Of a stretch of DNA of 62,606 bases, positions 8,463-16,457 are shown one piece after another. Within the stretch, counting starts at the first letter, position 1. The number at the start of each line of letters is the position of its first letter. Both the position numbers and the translations under genes were made by a program. The notes below the pieces were generated by a model that saw only the letters and a list, made by a program, of their open reading frames with translations, was not told the origin of the DNA and ran no database searches. Source of the stretch: CAMLKC01 sp035493555 (GTDB lineage: Bacteria > Patescibacteriota > Saccharimonadia > Saccharimonadales > Saccharimonadaceae); assembly GCA_035493555.1 (NCBI GenBank), contig DATJIC010000007.1, forward strand, positions 1 to 62,606, in the 5' to 3' direction.

Positions 8463-8741
8463 TTATTTTCCGCTTTCGTTAAAGCCCTTCTTTGCTGCCT
8501 CAACGGCGCGTTCGCTCCGCTCTTTCAGCTCAACGGCCTTATCCGTAAGATCGCCAACGACCTCTTCAGAGCGGTCTTTTACATCACCCGCACGCTTAGC
8601 GGCTTCTTCTTTTAGCTCGCTCGCTTTTTCTTTTAAGTCGGCACGCGTTTCTTTGCCCGACTTTGGTGCGGTCAGAAGTCCGGCAACAATGCCAGCCGCA
8701 GCCCCTACAATAGCACCTAGTGCAAACTTACCTTTCGTCAT
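8463..8741 (-). CDS. YtxH-domain protein
   Basis: This 92-residue protein has an N-terminal glycine-zipper hydrophobic segment (LGAIVGAAAGIVAGLLTAPK, about 8-27) followed by SGKETRADLKEKASELKEEA. This is the classic YtxH layout: a membrane anchor plus a long amphipathic Lys/Glu/Ala helix with LEA-like or apolipoprotein-like periodicity. The family is linked to general stress responses in Firmicutes; the biochemical role is unknown. It lies 9 bp downstream of the 79-residue membrane protein gene and is probably cotranscribed with it. Reads end at the hairpin at 8408-8442. Confidence 0.78.
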   Translation of the reverse strand: MTKGKFALGAIVGAAAGIVAGLLTAPKSGKETRADLKEKASELKEEAAKRAGDVKDRSEEVVGDLTDKAVELKERSERAVEAAKKGFNESGK

Positions 8742-8750
8742 AGCTCCCCC

Positions 8751-8990
8751 TTACTTTTTAGCTTTCTTAAAATATTTGGTAATCATCCGCATTAAAACCA
8801 TGGGAGAAGTAAACCTCGTCACGCCAGCGACCGTCTTTTCAATATGTTCGGCTGTCCGCTGCGCCGAATCGGTAACGGCCTTTATTTGCTGCGTCACCTT
8901 TATGAGCATTACCGTCAGCACGATAGCAAGTAAAAGGAAAAGTCCTAAGAACAGTGAAAGTATAATAACCAGGACTTGTGCCCAATCCAT
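8751..8990 (-). CDS. small single-pass membrane protein (DUF948-like)
   Basis: This 79-residue protein starts with a strong hydrophobic helix (VLVIILSLFLGLFLLLAIVL, about 6-26). A helical stretch follows with Ala/Thr/Glu repeats (IKAVTDSAQRTAEHIEKTV), then a basic end (ITKYFKKAKK). This resembles the DUF948 partner often found beside YtxH genes. AAGGAGCGC precedes the ATG. The neighbours on both sides are also small membrane proteins, so a shared envelope-stress role is plausible but not shown. Confidence 0.6.
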   Translation of the reverse strand: MDWAQVLVIILSLFLGLFLLLAIVLTVMLIKVTQQIKAVTDSAQRTAEHIEKTVAGVTRFTSPMVLMRMITKYFKKAKK

Positions 8991-9032
8991 GATGCGCTCC
9001 TTATGTTAGGTGGTCTTATACCACCTTACCAC

Positions 9033-9275
9033 TTATTTTCTAATCATGCGAACGATCCAAATGAGCAGAAGTGCTCCAAGAACCGCAACGATAAAACTAT
9101 AAATATTAAAACCGTTAACGCCACTGCCGCCAAGAAGCTCAACAACCCAGCCGCCAACAACACCACCGATAACACCCAAGACGATGTTTTTAAGGAGTCC
9201 ACCGTCTTCTTTCATGATCATGTTAGCCACCCAGCCAGCAAGACCACCCAGTATAATCCATCCTATCCAACCCAT
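9033..9275 (-). CDS. GlsB/YeaQ/YmgE-family membrane protein
   Basis: This 80-residue, very hydrophobic protein has three predicted membrane segments rich in Gly pairs (GWIGWIILGGLAGWVANMIM, then VLGVIGGVVGGWVVELLGG, then IYSFIVAVLGALLLIWIVRM). This is the short transglycosylase-associated family (Pfam Transgly_assoc), in which the GGLAGW and G-GG motifs are typical. Members are stress-induced in many bacteria and no enzymatic activity is established. A perfect AAAGGAGGT ribosome site and a TATAAT -10 box (minus strand, 9313-9318) lie upstream, so it probably heads the small stress cluster. Confidence 0.85.
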   Translation of the reverse strand: MGWIGWIILGGLAGWVANMIMKEDGGLLKNIVLGVIGGVVGGWVVELLGGSGVNGFNIYSFIVAVLGALLLIWIVRMIRK

Positions 9276-9334
9276 ATCTACCTCCTTTATGGATTAGTTG
9301 TTTGTACTTTCTATTATACTCGCTTTAAAAATAC

Positions 9335-10228
9335 TTAACCAAGCTTGGACCTAATGTGTTTTAAAAGTTCGCCGCTTAGTTCGTCGTGCGCCAAACCAAA
9401 ATCGATCACTGTCTTCAAGTATTCGAGCTTGTCACCAGTATCGTAATATGTCCCGTTTTTTACTTCGTACGCATAGTAGTCGTGGCCTTCGTTGATCATT
9501 TTCTGCATGATCGGCTGGAACGTAAACTCGCCCACGCCGTCAAATTCCTTTTGCGCCACCTCCAGATAGTTAAAGAAATCACCCGTGAGCAAATAGCTGC
9601 TCACCGAAGCAAGATCCGACGGCGCGTTCTCTTTACCTGGCTTTTCAACGATATGCGACACCTTAATCAGACCATCTTCAACCGTTTCGCCGGCGGCGAT
9701 ACCGTAGCGGTCGTATTCTTTTTCAGACTCAACCTTTTTACACGACAATACAGCGCCCTGGTGCTGCATATGTACGTCGATCATCTGCTGAAAGCGGCTT
9801 GGCGAGGCTACGATAAAATCGTCGGCCCAGGTATAGATGAACGACTCGTCCTTGCTAATAAGGTGGGCGGCGCTCATAAGCGGGGTAGCATTACCGTAAG
9901 GACCTTTTTGCCGGACATAAATAAAGTTTGCAAGGTTGGAAAGCTCATTTAGCTCATCGATAAAGTGCTGCTTTTTAGGACCGCCGGCGCGCAGGTTTGC
10001 CAGCAGATCTTCGTTTGGAACATCAAAGTGGTCTTCAATCGCCCGCTTGTTGCTGCTTCCTACAATAATAATATCTTTTATTCCTGCACCTACCAGCTCT
10101 TCGACGACATACTGGATGATCGGCTTGTCTATGAGCGGAATCATCTCTTTAGGCATTGCTTTGGTCTGCGGCAAGAAGCGCGTACCAAAACCGGCGGCGG
10201 CAATAATGGCTTTTGTTGGTTGTTTCAT
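9335..10228 (-). CDS. galU: UTP-glucose-1-phosphate uridylyltransferase
   Basis: This 297-residue nucleotidyltransferase makes UDP-glucose from UTP and glucose-1-phosphate for cell-surface glycans. The N-terminal signature AAGFGTRFLPQTKAMPKEMI (about 8-27) binds the nucleotide. YTWADDFIVA carries the metal/substrate region, and VEKPGKENAPSDLAS and GEFTFQPIMQKMI are further GalU-type motifs. The start was chosen at 10228 (MKQPTKAIIAAAGFG), which matches family length; the longer frame would overlap the kinase gene upstream. It is the last gene of the run gatC-gatA-x-gatB-kinase-galU. Confidence 0.9.
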   Translation of the reverse strand: MKQPTKAIIAAAGFGTRFLPQTKAMPKEMIPLIDKPIIQYVVEELVGAGIKDIIIVGSSNKRAIEDHFDVPNEDLLANLRAGGPKKQHFIDELNELSNLANFIYVRQKGPYGNATPLMSAAHLISKDESFIYTWADDFIVASPSRFQQMIDVHMQHQGAVLSCKKVESEKEYDRYGIAAGETVEDGLIKVSHIVEKPGKENAPSDLASVSSYLLTGDFFNYLEVAQKEFDGVGEFTFQPIMQKMINEGHDYYAYEVKNGTYYDTGDKLEYLKTVIDFGLAHDELSGELLKHIRSKLG

Positions 10229-10241
10229 TTCTCTTATACTC

Positions 10242-10823
10242 CTATTCTGTCTTTTGAACCGGCGACAGTATGCCTGAACGTGTATCTTGATATATCTCAC
10301 GGATGCGACGGACTATTTCTTCAATGGGCGGGTCGTATCCGCTGCTTGCATCAACTTCTATAACCGGAACATTCAGATCAAGCGGATCAACCGCCTGATC
10401 ATAGATCTCCTCCAGCTTGCCTTTGTATGTCTCTGCCCACTCAGAGGACCAACCTTCTTGCTGTCGCTGACGCTCGCGCTCAACAAAGCGTTCGTGTTCG
10501 TTGGCTGCCCTCGTATGAACATTAACTACGGTTGCCCGGGAAACGAGATGCTGAATTATATCGTTCTCGGATATGCCCTTATAAATAGTACCATCGGTGA
10601 CCAGACTAATCCCCTTGTCTAACATGTGAGTCAGTATATCGTAGTACGCTTCAACACCCTCAACGCCCCTGTTTATGGGCGCACCCTTCGTTAGTTCCAT
10701 ACCGCGCAAGACTTCGTCTCTTGGCACATGGGGTATCCGCAGCCACTTGCTTATATTGTGGCCAAGCGTCGTTTTGCCAGATCCGGGTACGCCACTGACA
10801 AAGATGAGAAGCGGCCGCCTCAT
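10242..10823 (-). CDS. P-loop kinase of the AAA_33 / zeta-like family
   Basis: This 193-residue protein has Walker A GVPGSGKTTLGHNIS at about 10-24 and a DG(T/S) segment in LVTDGTIYKG (about 77-86). The Arg-rich lid region ERFVERERQRQQEG (about 112-125) looks like a nucleotide-kinase lid. The fold family includes small-molecule kinases and zeta toxins. No antitoxin partner is adjacent, and the chromosomal housekeeping context (2 bp after gatB) argues against a toxin. The substrate is unknown. Confidence 0.65.
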   Translation of the reverse strand: MRRPLLIFVSGVPGSGKTTLGHNISKWLRIPHVPRDEVLRGMELTKGAPINRGVEGVEAYYDILTHMLDKGISLVTDGTIYKGISENDIIQHLVSRATVVNVHTRAANEHERFVERERQRQQEGWSSEWAETYKGKLEEIYDQAVDPLDLNVPVIEVDASSGYDPPIEEIVRRIREIYQDTRSGILSPVQKTE

Positions 10824-10825
10824 TA

Positions 10826-12286
10826 CTAATTTAGCCGTTCCCTTATGAGCTTCTGCGCCAAGGCTGGGTTTGCCTTTCCCTGTGATTTTTTCATGATCTG
10901 GCCTACCAGATAACCAATAGCTTTGTCTTTTCCTTCTTTAATATCGGCAATAGACTGCGCACTGGCTGGATCGGCAAGGACTTCATCCACGATAGCCGCG
11001 ATCGCACCCTCGTCGCTTACCTGCAGTAAGTTTTTGGCCTCAGCGATTTTTCGTGGCGACTCATGGCTGGACAACAACTCGATAAATACCTCTTTTGCTG
11101 CCGTACTGCTTAATTCGTTCTTCTCTACCATTTCAGCAAGCTCAATAAAGCCTTCCGGTGCAAGATCCAGCTCTATTTCCGTGGCGACAGCATCGTCATC
11201 GGTCATATGGCCAAGCGCGCTTGCAAACCAGTGGGCGACACGTTTTGCGATGTCATTACCAGCCTTATCCTGGATATAAGTTACCAATGATGCGTATTCG
11301 CGGGTTGCAAGAAGCGAATCAATCACCGATCGGTCAAGGCCAAGAGTGAGCCACTTTTCGCGATATGCAGGAGGCAGCATGGGTACCGTCGCCTGAATTT
11401 CAGCAATCTCTTCATTGCTTAAAACAATTGGCGGAATATCGGCATCGGGCATGTAGCGGTAATCCTGGGCGTCTTCTTTAGAGCGCTGCGAATTGGTTTT
11501 CTGTTTGGCATCGTCCCAACCGCGCGTTTCCTGGACAACCTTTTCGCCTTTTTCAAGCAGCTCCACCTGACGACGGAACTCATACTCGGCTGCTTTTTCT
11601 ACGCTGCGGAACGAGTTGAGGTTCTTGACCTCCGCCCGTTTACCAAGTTCGGTCGCACCTTTTGGCGCGATCGAGATGTTAACGTCAAAACGCATGTTTC
11701 CATGGTATAGGTCCCCCCGTGTTACCCCTGCGTACGTCATAAGACGGTGCAGTTCGGCCGCATAGGCTTTGGCCTCCTGAGGCGAATGCATATCAGGCTC
11801 GGACACGATCTCAATCAGCGGCGTTCCCGCCCGGTTAAGGTCTACCAAGCTGTAGTCGCTAAAATGAGTCAGCTTACCAGCATCCTCCTCCATGTGAGCA
11901 TGGTGGATACGTACCTTTACGGACTCGCCGGTTTCAAGCGGCGCATCAATGTAGCCGCTAAGAATAATCGGCTGATACATCTGGGTTGTCTGGTAGCCCT
12001 TGGGGAGATCGGGGTAAAAATAATGCTTGCGATCGAACCGGCTAACATTTGCGATTTTTGCGTTAAGCGCCTTGCCGGCCTTTATCGCTAGGTCTACCGC
12101 TTTTCGGTTGAGCACCGGCAGCATACCCGGCAGCCCAAAATCAACAGGGCTAACAACGCTATTGGGTGATTTATCACGCGCATCGTTATCGGCACCGCTA
12201 AATAACTTGGTATCGGTGGCAAGCTGGACATGGCATTCAATGCCAATTGTCATTTCGTATTTATTCAGAATTTCATCGGTTAACAT
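10826..12286 (-). CDS. gatB: Asp-tRNA(Asn)/Glu-tRNA(Gln) amidotransferase subunit B
   Basis: This 486-residue subunit binds mischarged tRNA and carries out the kinase and transamidation steps with GatA and GatC. The N-terminal catalytic domain shows IGIECHVQLAT, DARDKSPNSVVSPVDFGLPG, FDRKHYFYPDLPKGYQTTQM and HMEEDAGKL. The Gln-tRNA-binding YqeY-like domain forms the C-terminal third (about 345-486) and ends NPALAQKLIRERLN. The ATG overlaps the stop of the gene before it (TAATG) with AGGAGC upstream, so translation is coupled. Together with tRNA-Gln at 59403-59477 it supports the indirect route to Gln-tRNA. Confidence 0.95.
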   Translation of the reverse strand: MLTDEILNKYEMTIGIECHVQLATDTKLFSGADNDARDKSPNSVVSPVDFGLPGMLPVLNRKAVDLAIKAGKALNAKIANVSRFDRKHYFYPDLPKGYQTTQMYQPIILSGYIDAPLETGESVKVRIHHAHMEEDAGKLTHFSDYSLVDLNRAGTPLIEIVSEPDMHSPQEAKAYAAELHRLMTYAGVTRGDLYHGNMRFDVNISIAPKGATELGKRAEVKNLNSFRSVEKAAEYEFRRQVELLEKGEKVVQETRGWDDAKQKTNSQRSKEDAQDYRYMPDADIPPIVLSNEEIAEIQATVPMLPPAYREKWLTLGLDRSVIDSLLATREYASLVTYIQDKAGNDIAKRVAHWFASALGHMTDDDAVATEIELDLAPEGFIELAEMVEKNELSSTAAKEVFIELLSSHESPRKIAEAKNLLQVSDEGAIAAIVDEVLADPASAQSIADIKEGKDKAIGYLVGQIMKKSQGKANPALAQKLIRERLN

Positions 12287-12708
12287 TAGATTGCTCCTAT
12301 ATCCTTAAGCGCCTGCTTGAACGCACCAAGAGCACGCCTGGCGTCATCATAGCCAACAACCACACCAGATTCATGCGCGATCTGATTACGAAGCTTGTGC
12401 GCCGTCCATACGGCATTGGCGTTACTCCAGGTATCTTTAGCAATTTTCATGCGTTCACCCATTGTCTCACCTTTTATGCCGCGTTCGCGGAGCGCTTGGT
12501 CAAGCAGCTTGTCGGCTTCAAGAACCACCATCGAGAGGTTAGCTGAGTTTTCACGGGTCAGCTGTTTTTCTATGCCAAGCCAACGAAGGCGGTATTTTTC
12601 TACGTCTAGTGGTGCCGGACCTTTTTTGGTGAGTACCATTACGACAACTACAAGTATGGCAACAATCAGCACACCAATAAGAAACGCGAAAATAGTCGTA
12701 CTATCCAC
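12286..12708 (-). CDS. membrane-anchored protein with HEPN-like RNxxxH motif, inside the gatCAB operon
   Basis: From the GTG at 12706-12708, one base after the gatA stop, this protein of about 140 residues has an N-terminal membrane helix (IFAFLIGVLIVAILVVVVMV). A linker and an all-helical domain follow: VEKYRLRWLGIEKQL, LSMVVLEADKLLDQALRERG, and WTAHKLRNQIAHESG near the end. RNQIAH fits the RNxxxH active-site motif of HEPN ribonuclease-like domains, and the surrounding pattern of helices fits too. A longer frame would overlap gatA by 62 bp and is less likely. It sits between gatA and gatB with a 1-bp gap and a 1-bp overlap. Function is not known; RNA binding or cleavage is inference only. 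Confidence 0.6.
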   Translation of the reverse strand: MDSTTIFAFLIGVLIVAILVVVVMVLTKKGPAPLDVEKYRLRWLGIEKQLTRENSANLSMVVLEADKLLDQALRERGIKGETMGERMKIAKDTWSNANAVWTAHKLRNQIAHESGVVVGYDDARRALGAFKQALKDIGAI

Positions 12709-12709
12709 G

Positions 12710-14110
12710 TTACTTGTCCTCCATTGAACGGGCGAGTGAGAGTAATGCCGCATCGCTCTTTCGAGGCCCAACCAACTGCACGCCTACTGGGAGGCCCGCG
12801 TCGGTTGCCCCGGCGGGAACACTCACGGCAGGAAGCCCCGCAAGGCTTGGGCCGACCGTCATGATGTCCGCCAAGTACATTTTTACGGGGTCAGCTGTGT
12901 TTTCGCCCAAACCGAATGCTGGCGTAGGGGCCGTGGGACACAACAATACATCGTAGGTTTCAAACAACTTATTATACTCATTAACCAAAAGTGTCCGCGC
13001 TTTTTGTGCCTGCAGGTAATACGCGTCAAAAAAACCGCTCGAAAGGACATAACTGCCAATCATGATACGACGTTTGTTTTCCGTTACAAAGCCCTCGTCG
13101 CGGGTTTTTCCGTACAGCTCTGCAAGCGTCTTGACTCCTTGCGCGCGATGGCCATAGCGAATACCGTCGTAGCGGGCTAAGTTACTACTTACCTCTGCGG
13201 GAACGATAATGTAGTACATCGCAAGCGCGTGCTTTACCATTGGCAGGCTTACTTCTTCAACGGTATGACCCGCGGCGCGAAGCTTGTCTGCATACTCCGA
13301 GGTTCGACGGCGTACGATTTCATCGACGTCGTCGGTCATGCTCTCTTTTAAAATGCCGATTTTTTGACCAGGTTTAGATTCCTGAACCTTAAAGAAATCG
13401 GGCAGCGTCGTCATGTCGCGAACATCGCGACCGCTCATAACGCCCATAACTATCTCAGCGTCAGCTGCCTCTTTGGTAAAACAGCCTATTACATCCGTGC
13501 TGCTTGCCATTGCAACCACCCCGTAGCGGCTTACTGCGCCATAGGTTGGTTTAATGCCAACGACTCCGTTAAAGCTCGCGGGCTGACGGATAGATCCGCC
13601 CGTATCTGTTCCCAGAGCAAACGGAACGATATCAAGTGCTGTTACAACGGCCGAGCCGCCACTGCTTCCACCGGCAACTTTCGTTTGATCGAAAGCATTT
13701 TTTGTTGGCCCGAACGCAGAGTTTTCGGTACTGCCACCATGCGCAAACGCATCGAGGTTGGCTTTACCAATACAAATTGCTCCGGCGGCCTCGAGTTTTT
13801 CGACGGCAGTTGCCTGGAGTGGCGTATTAAATACCTCGAGCATTTTACTTGCTGCGGTCGTGGGCGCGCCAAATGCCAAAAAGTTATCCTTGGCAACAAA
13901 GGGAACGCCAGCCAGCACGCCGGCCGTCTCGCCTTTTTTACTGCGCATATCTATATCATCTGCGCGCTCTAAGGCACGTTCTTTTGTAAGGCTTAAAAGA
14001 GCGTGATATGACTCGTTTGCCTCAACATTAGCAAACGCCTCTTCAATATACTGACGGGCGGTTTTTTTACCGCTCGTAACATCGGTGACTATAGTTGTGA
14101 TTCGGCTCAT
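12710..14110 (-). CDS. gatA: Asp-tRNA(Asn)/Glu-tRNA(Gln) amidotransferase subunit A
   Basis: This 466-residue amidase-signature enzyme releases ammonia from glutamine and channels it to GatB. The Ser-cisSer-Lys triad is visible: Lys in VPFVAKDNFLA (about 71), the serines in GGSSGGSAVVTA (about 148) and Ser in GTDTGGSIRQPASFNG (about 172). The end GPRKSDAALLSLARSMEDK is typical. Its ATG overlaps the gatC stop (ATGA). The gene order gatC-gatA-x-gatB differs from the plain gatCAB operon only by the inserted small gene. Confidence 0.95.
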   Translation of the reverse strand: MSRITTIVTDVTSGKKTARQYIEEAFANVEANESYHALLSLTKERALERADDIDMRSKKGETAGVLAGVPFVAKDNFLAFGAPTTAASKMLEVFNTPLQATAVEKLEAAGAICIGKANLDAFAHGGSTENSAFGPTKNAFDQTKVAGGSSGGSAVVTALDIVPFALGTDTGGSIRQPASFNGVVGIKPTYGAVSRYGVVAMASSTDVIGCFTKEAADAEIVMGVMSGRDVRDMTTLPDFFKVQESKPGQKIGILKESMTDDVDEIVRRRTSEYADKLRAAGHTVEEVSLPMVKHALAMYYIIVPAEVSSNLARYDGIRYGHRAQGVKTLAELYGKTRDEGFVTENKRRIMIGSYVLSSGFFDAYYLQAQKARTLLVNEYNKLFETYDVLLCPTAPTPAFGLGENTADPVKMYLADIMTVGPSLAGLPAVSVPAGATDAGLPVGVQLVGPRKSDAALLSLARSMEDK

Positions 14111-14400
14111 TGGAGTACTTTCGGCACTTTTACTTGGTTATTGGTAGATTCGGGTGCAAGATTTAGTAGTTGCTCACGGGTAACTTGGTCGTCGATTACT
14201 TGGTCGTCACGCCATACGTTCTCTAGGTCGGTGACCTGGTAGGTAGGCTCAACGCCAGCAGTGTCAAGTTCGCCAAGCTGCTCTACATATTGCAGGATAT
14301 TGGAAAGATCGGCCTGCAAGCCGTCAAGTTCTTGGTCGGATAAATGCAAGCTACTTAGCTGTGCAAGATGTTGCACGTCGTCACGAGATATCTGTGTCAT
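14107..14400 (-). CDS. gatC: Asp-tRNA(Asn)/Glu-tRNA(Gln) amidotransferase subunit C
   Basis: This 97-residue subunit, from the ATG at 14400, wraps around GatA and links it to GatB. It shows the family pattern MTQISRDDVQHLAQLSSLHL, a middle ILQYVEQLGELDTAGVEP, and the end KVPKVLQ. UGA is its stop and overlaps the gatA ATG, which is good evidence that UGA is a normal stop in this organism. A TATAAT -10 box ends 7 bp before the ATG and no ribosome site is present, so the mRNA is probably leaderless. Confidence 0.9.
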   Translation of the reverse strand: MTQISRDDVQHLAQLSSLHLSDQELDGLQADLSNILQYVEQLGELDTAGVEPTYQVTDLENVWRDDQVIDDQVTREQLLNLAPESTNNQVKVPKVLQ

Positions 14401-14407
14401 AAATTCT

Positions 14408-14413
14408 ATTATA
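14408..14413 (-). promoter_or_regulatory. -10 box (TATAAT) of the gatCAB operon
   Basis: On the minus strand TATAAT is followed by AGAATTT and the gatC ATG. The start site would be at or within a few bases of the ATG. The -35 is weak. Confidence 0.6.
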
Positions 14414-14451
14414 ACCGATGAAAACGTAAAATACACACTTCTTGTACATAC

Positions 14452-14486
14452 AAAAGAGCGTCCGCATTCAAGCGGACGCTCTTTTT
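14452..14486 (-). terminator. strong hairpin terminator after the ABC exporter operon
   Basis: AAAAGAGCGTCCGC pairs with GCGGACGCTCTTTT (14 bp, 6-nt loop), with U-runs on both sides. It ends the ABC exporter transcript just upstream of the gatC promoter. Confidence 0.85.
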
Positions 14487-14499
14487 ATATTCTAATTTT

Positions 14500-15621
14500 T
14501 TACTCCCAACGGAAAACGCGGAAAGCAATAAAGTAAATAACGACCAGCCAAATGCCAATGAGACCAAGCTGAGGCGCGATATCTACAAGGTGCTTGCCTT
14601 CGGTGGCAATAAGACGGATACCGTCGATGATTGGCGTAAGCGGCAAAAGGCCCGAAAGGTTCTGTAGCCAATCAGGCATCAAAAAACGTGGGAAGAACGT
14701 ACCAGAGAGGAACATCATTGGGAACACAATAATGTTTGAGAGTGGCGCCGCCTGACGTTCGTTCTTAGCCCAGCCACCAAGTGCCAAACCAATTCCAAGG
14801 ATGGTAATGATACCAAGAACAAGGAATAGCCCAAGTTCAAAGTAATTTCCCACTACCTGCAAGTGGAACACAAGTATTGCCACAATAAACATCGCCGTGA
14901 GCGAAATGAGACCGATAATCGCCTGCCCGATCATTGTCGAGAGGAAATACTGCCAAACCCGTAGCGGTGTCGTGCTGAGCCTGCGGAGGATTCCCATTTT
15001 CTTTAGCTCTGGGAATACGTTAACCGGCCCAAAAATGCCCATACCGATAATAGAGAATCCAAGCAGCCCGGCAAACGTGTAGTCAAACGCGCTCAGACTT
15101 TTTTCGTTTAATTCGTTGGTCTTTACCGTAAACGGTTCTTGAACGTTTACGAACTTAGCGTTAATTTGCTTAAACTGTGCCTGCAGGACGCTGCTTAGTG
15201 CCTGACCGGACTGTTCGTTGTTCTTGGTGTAAACAATCTCGGCTTGGCCCGAAGGAGTCTTGGAACCCTTTTGGACATCGCCAAAGTCTTTTGGAAGGAC
15301 GATCGTAGCGTCAAGCTCCGACTTGTTCATTTTTTCCTTGGCGGCATCAAGCGTGGTAATGTCCTTATTTACTTTAAGGACCTTGTTATCGCTCGCGCTT
15401 TTTGCAAACTCTTTTGCGAATGAACTGTCCGACTGGTTAATAACAGCCACGTTAAACGACACGTTTTTATTGCCGCTGTTAAGACTGCCAAACACGAACA
15501 AGAAAATCAGCGGGAAGCCCATGCTGAAAAACAGCGCCAGCTTGTCGCGGAAGAACCTGCGGGTGTTGATTTTTACAAATGTTGCAACTGTATATAATGA
15601 TCGTTTCATATTACTGGCCAT
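14500..15621 (-). CDS. ABC-2 type exporter permease
   Basis: This 373-residue permease has one N-terminal membrane helix (LALFFSMGFPLIFLFVFGSL, about 26-45). A large extracytoplasmic loop (about 50-185) contains FNVAVINQSDSSFAKEFAKS. Five more helices follow, with a PLSNIIVFPMMFLSGTFFPR segment typical of the ABC-2/YhgN group. It works with the ATPase encoded directly upstream; the two genes overlap by 11 bp. The substrate may be a drug, lipid or peptide and cannot be told. Confidence 0.85.
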   Translation of the reverse strand: MASNMKRSLYTVATFVKINTRRFFRDKLALFFSMGFPLIFLFVFGSLNSGNKNVSFNVAVINQSDSSFAKEFAKSASDNKVLKVNKDITTLDAAKEKMNKSELDATIVLPKDFGDVQKGSKTPSGQAEIVYTKNNEQSGQALSSVLQAQFKQINAKFVNVQEPFTVKTNELNEKSLSAFDYTFAGLLGFSIIGMGIFGPVNVFPELKKMGILRRLSTTPLRVWQYFLSTMIGQAIIGLISLTAMFIVAILVFHLQVVGNYFELGLFLVLGIITILGIGLALGGWAKNERQAAPLSNIIVFPMMFLSGTFFPRFLMPDWLQNLSGLLPLTPIIDGIRLIATEGKHLVDIAPQLGLIGIWLVVIYFIAFRVFRWE

Positions 15622-16372
15622 CCCTTAGCCCTTTACCAGTCAGGTCGATGAAAACATCTTCCAGGTTGGCTTGCTCAACGTGCTGTTTCTTTGAAAAGCC
15701 GCGTTTTAGCAGTTGTTGAATAAGATTTTTAGGCGTATCAATTGCCACGATTTTACCGTTATCCATCACGGCAATACGGTCACAGAGCACCTCGGCCTCG
15801 TCCATATAGTGCGTGGTCATGATGACGCTGATTCCTTTGGCACGGACCTTTTCAATAAGCTCCCATAGGTGCCGGCGTGCCTGCGGGTCAAGCCCTGTTG
15901 TTGGTTCGTCCAAAAAGAAAACCTTTGGCCCGTGAACAAGTGCCGTTGTAATGCTAAGACGCTGCTTTTGACCACCCGAAAGTGACTCAACGTAGCTGTT
16001 TGCCTTTTCCTCAAGCTCGACATCACGCAGGAATTCCATTGGGTCAACATGCTCGCCATATGCTGCTGCAAACATTTCAACTACCTCGATAAGTTTTGTC
16101 TTATCCTGGAACGCAGGTGTTTGCGGCTGCACGCCAATGAGGTATTTGATTTTTTGCGGGTCTTCGGAAACGTCGATGCCGTCGATTTTTACCGTGCCGC
16201 CATCAATCGGGCGGAGCGTCTCCATCATTTCAAGCGTGGTCGTCTTACCAGCACCGTTCGGCCCCAGGATGCCAAATATTTCACCCTTTTTAACCGTAAA
16301 GCTGATGCCGTCGACCGCCTGCTTGTCGCCGTATCGCTTCTTAAGATCTGTTACTTCTATCATTGCTTTCAT
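15611..16372 (-). CDS. ABC exporter ATP-binding protein
   Basis: This 253-residue ATPase has Walker A GPNGAGKTTTLEMME (about 36-50), Q-loop VQPQTPAF, signature LSGGQKQRLSI (about 134), Walker B FFLDEPTTGLDPQ (about 156) and H-loop VIMTTHYMDEAE. It belongs to the drug/lipid exporter group (DrrA/CcmA-like). The C-terminus ends shortly after the catalytic core. The gene starts at 16372; a second in-frame ATG lies 9 bp downstream. It forms a two-gene operon with the permease gene. Confidence 0.92.
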   Translation of the reverse strand: MKAMIEVTDLKKRYGDKQAVDGISFTVKKGEIFGILGPNGAGKTTTLEMMETLRPIDGGTVKIDGIDVSEDPQKIKYLIGVQPQTPAFQDKTKLIEVVEMFAAAYGEHVDPMEFLRDVELEEKANSYVESLSGGQKQRLSITTALVHGPKVFFLDEPTTGLDPQARRHLWELIEKVRAKGISVIMTTHYMDEAEVLCDRIAVMDNGKIVAIDTPKNLIQQLLKRGFSKKQHVEQANLEDVFIDLTGKGLRDGQ

Positions 16373-16411
16373 AGTTATTTAGTTTACATGATAAGATAAT
16401 TTTTGTCATTA

Positions 16412-16439
16412 AAAACAGCCCCGCTTAGGAGGCTGTTTT
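16412..16439 (-). terminator. hairpin terminator after DEAD-box helicase gene
   Basis: AAAACAGCC at 16412-16420 pairs with GGCTGTTTT at 16431-16439 (9 bp, 10-nt loop). On the minus strand it ends in a U-run (GGCTGTTTTTAATG). Confidence 0.7.
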
Positions 16440-16457
16440 AGGTGGTAAACCGATAGC

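Noticed and set aside
10242..10823. Zeta-type toxin
   Set aside because: The P-loop kinase fold fits, but there is no antitoxin gene beside it and it lies in a housekeeping run.
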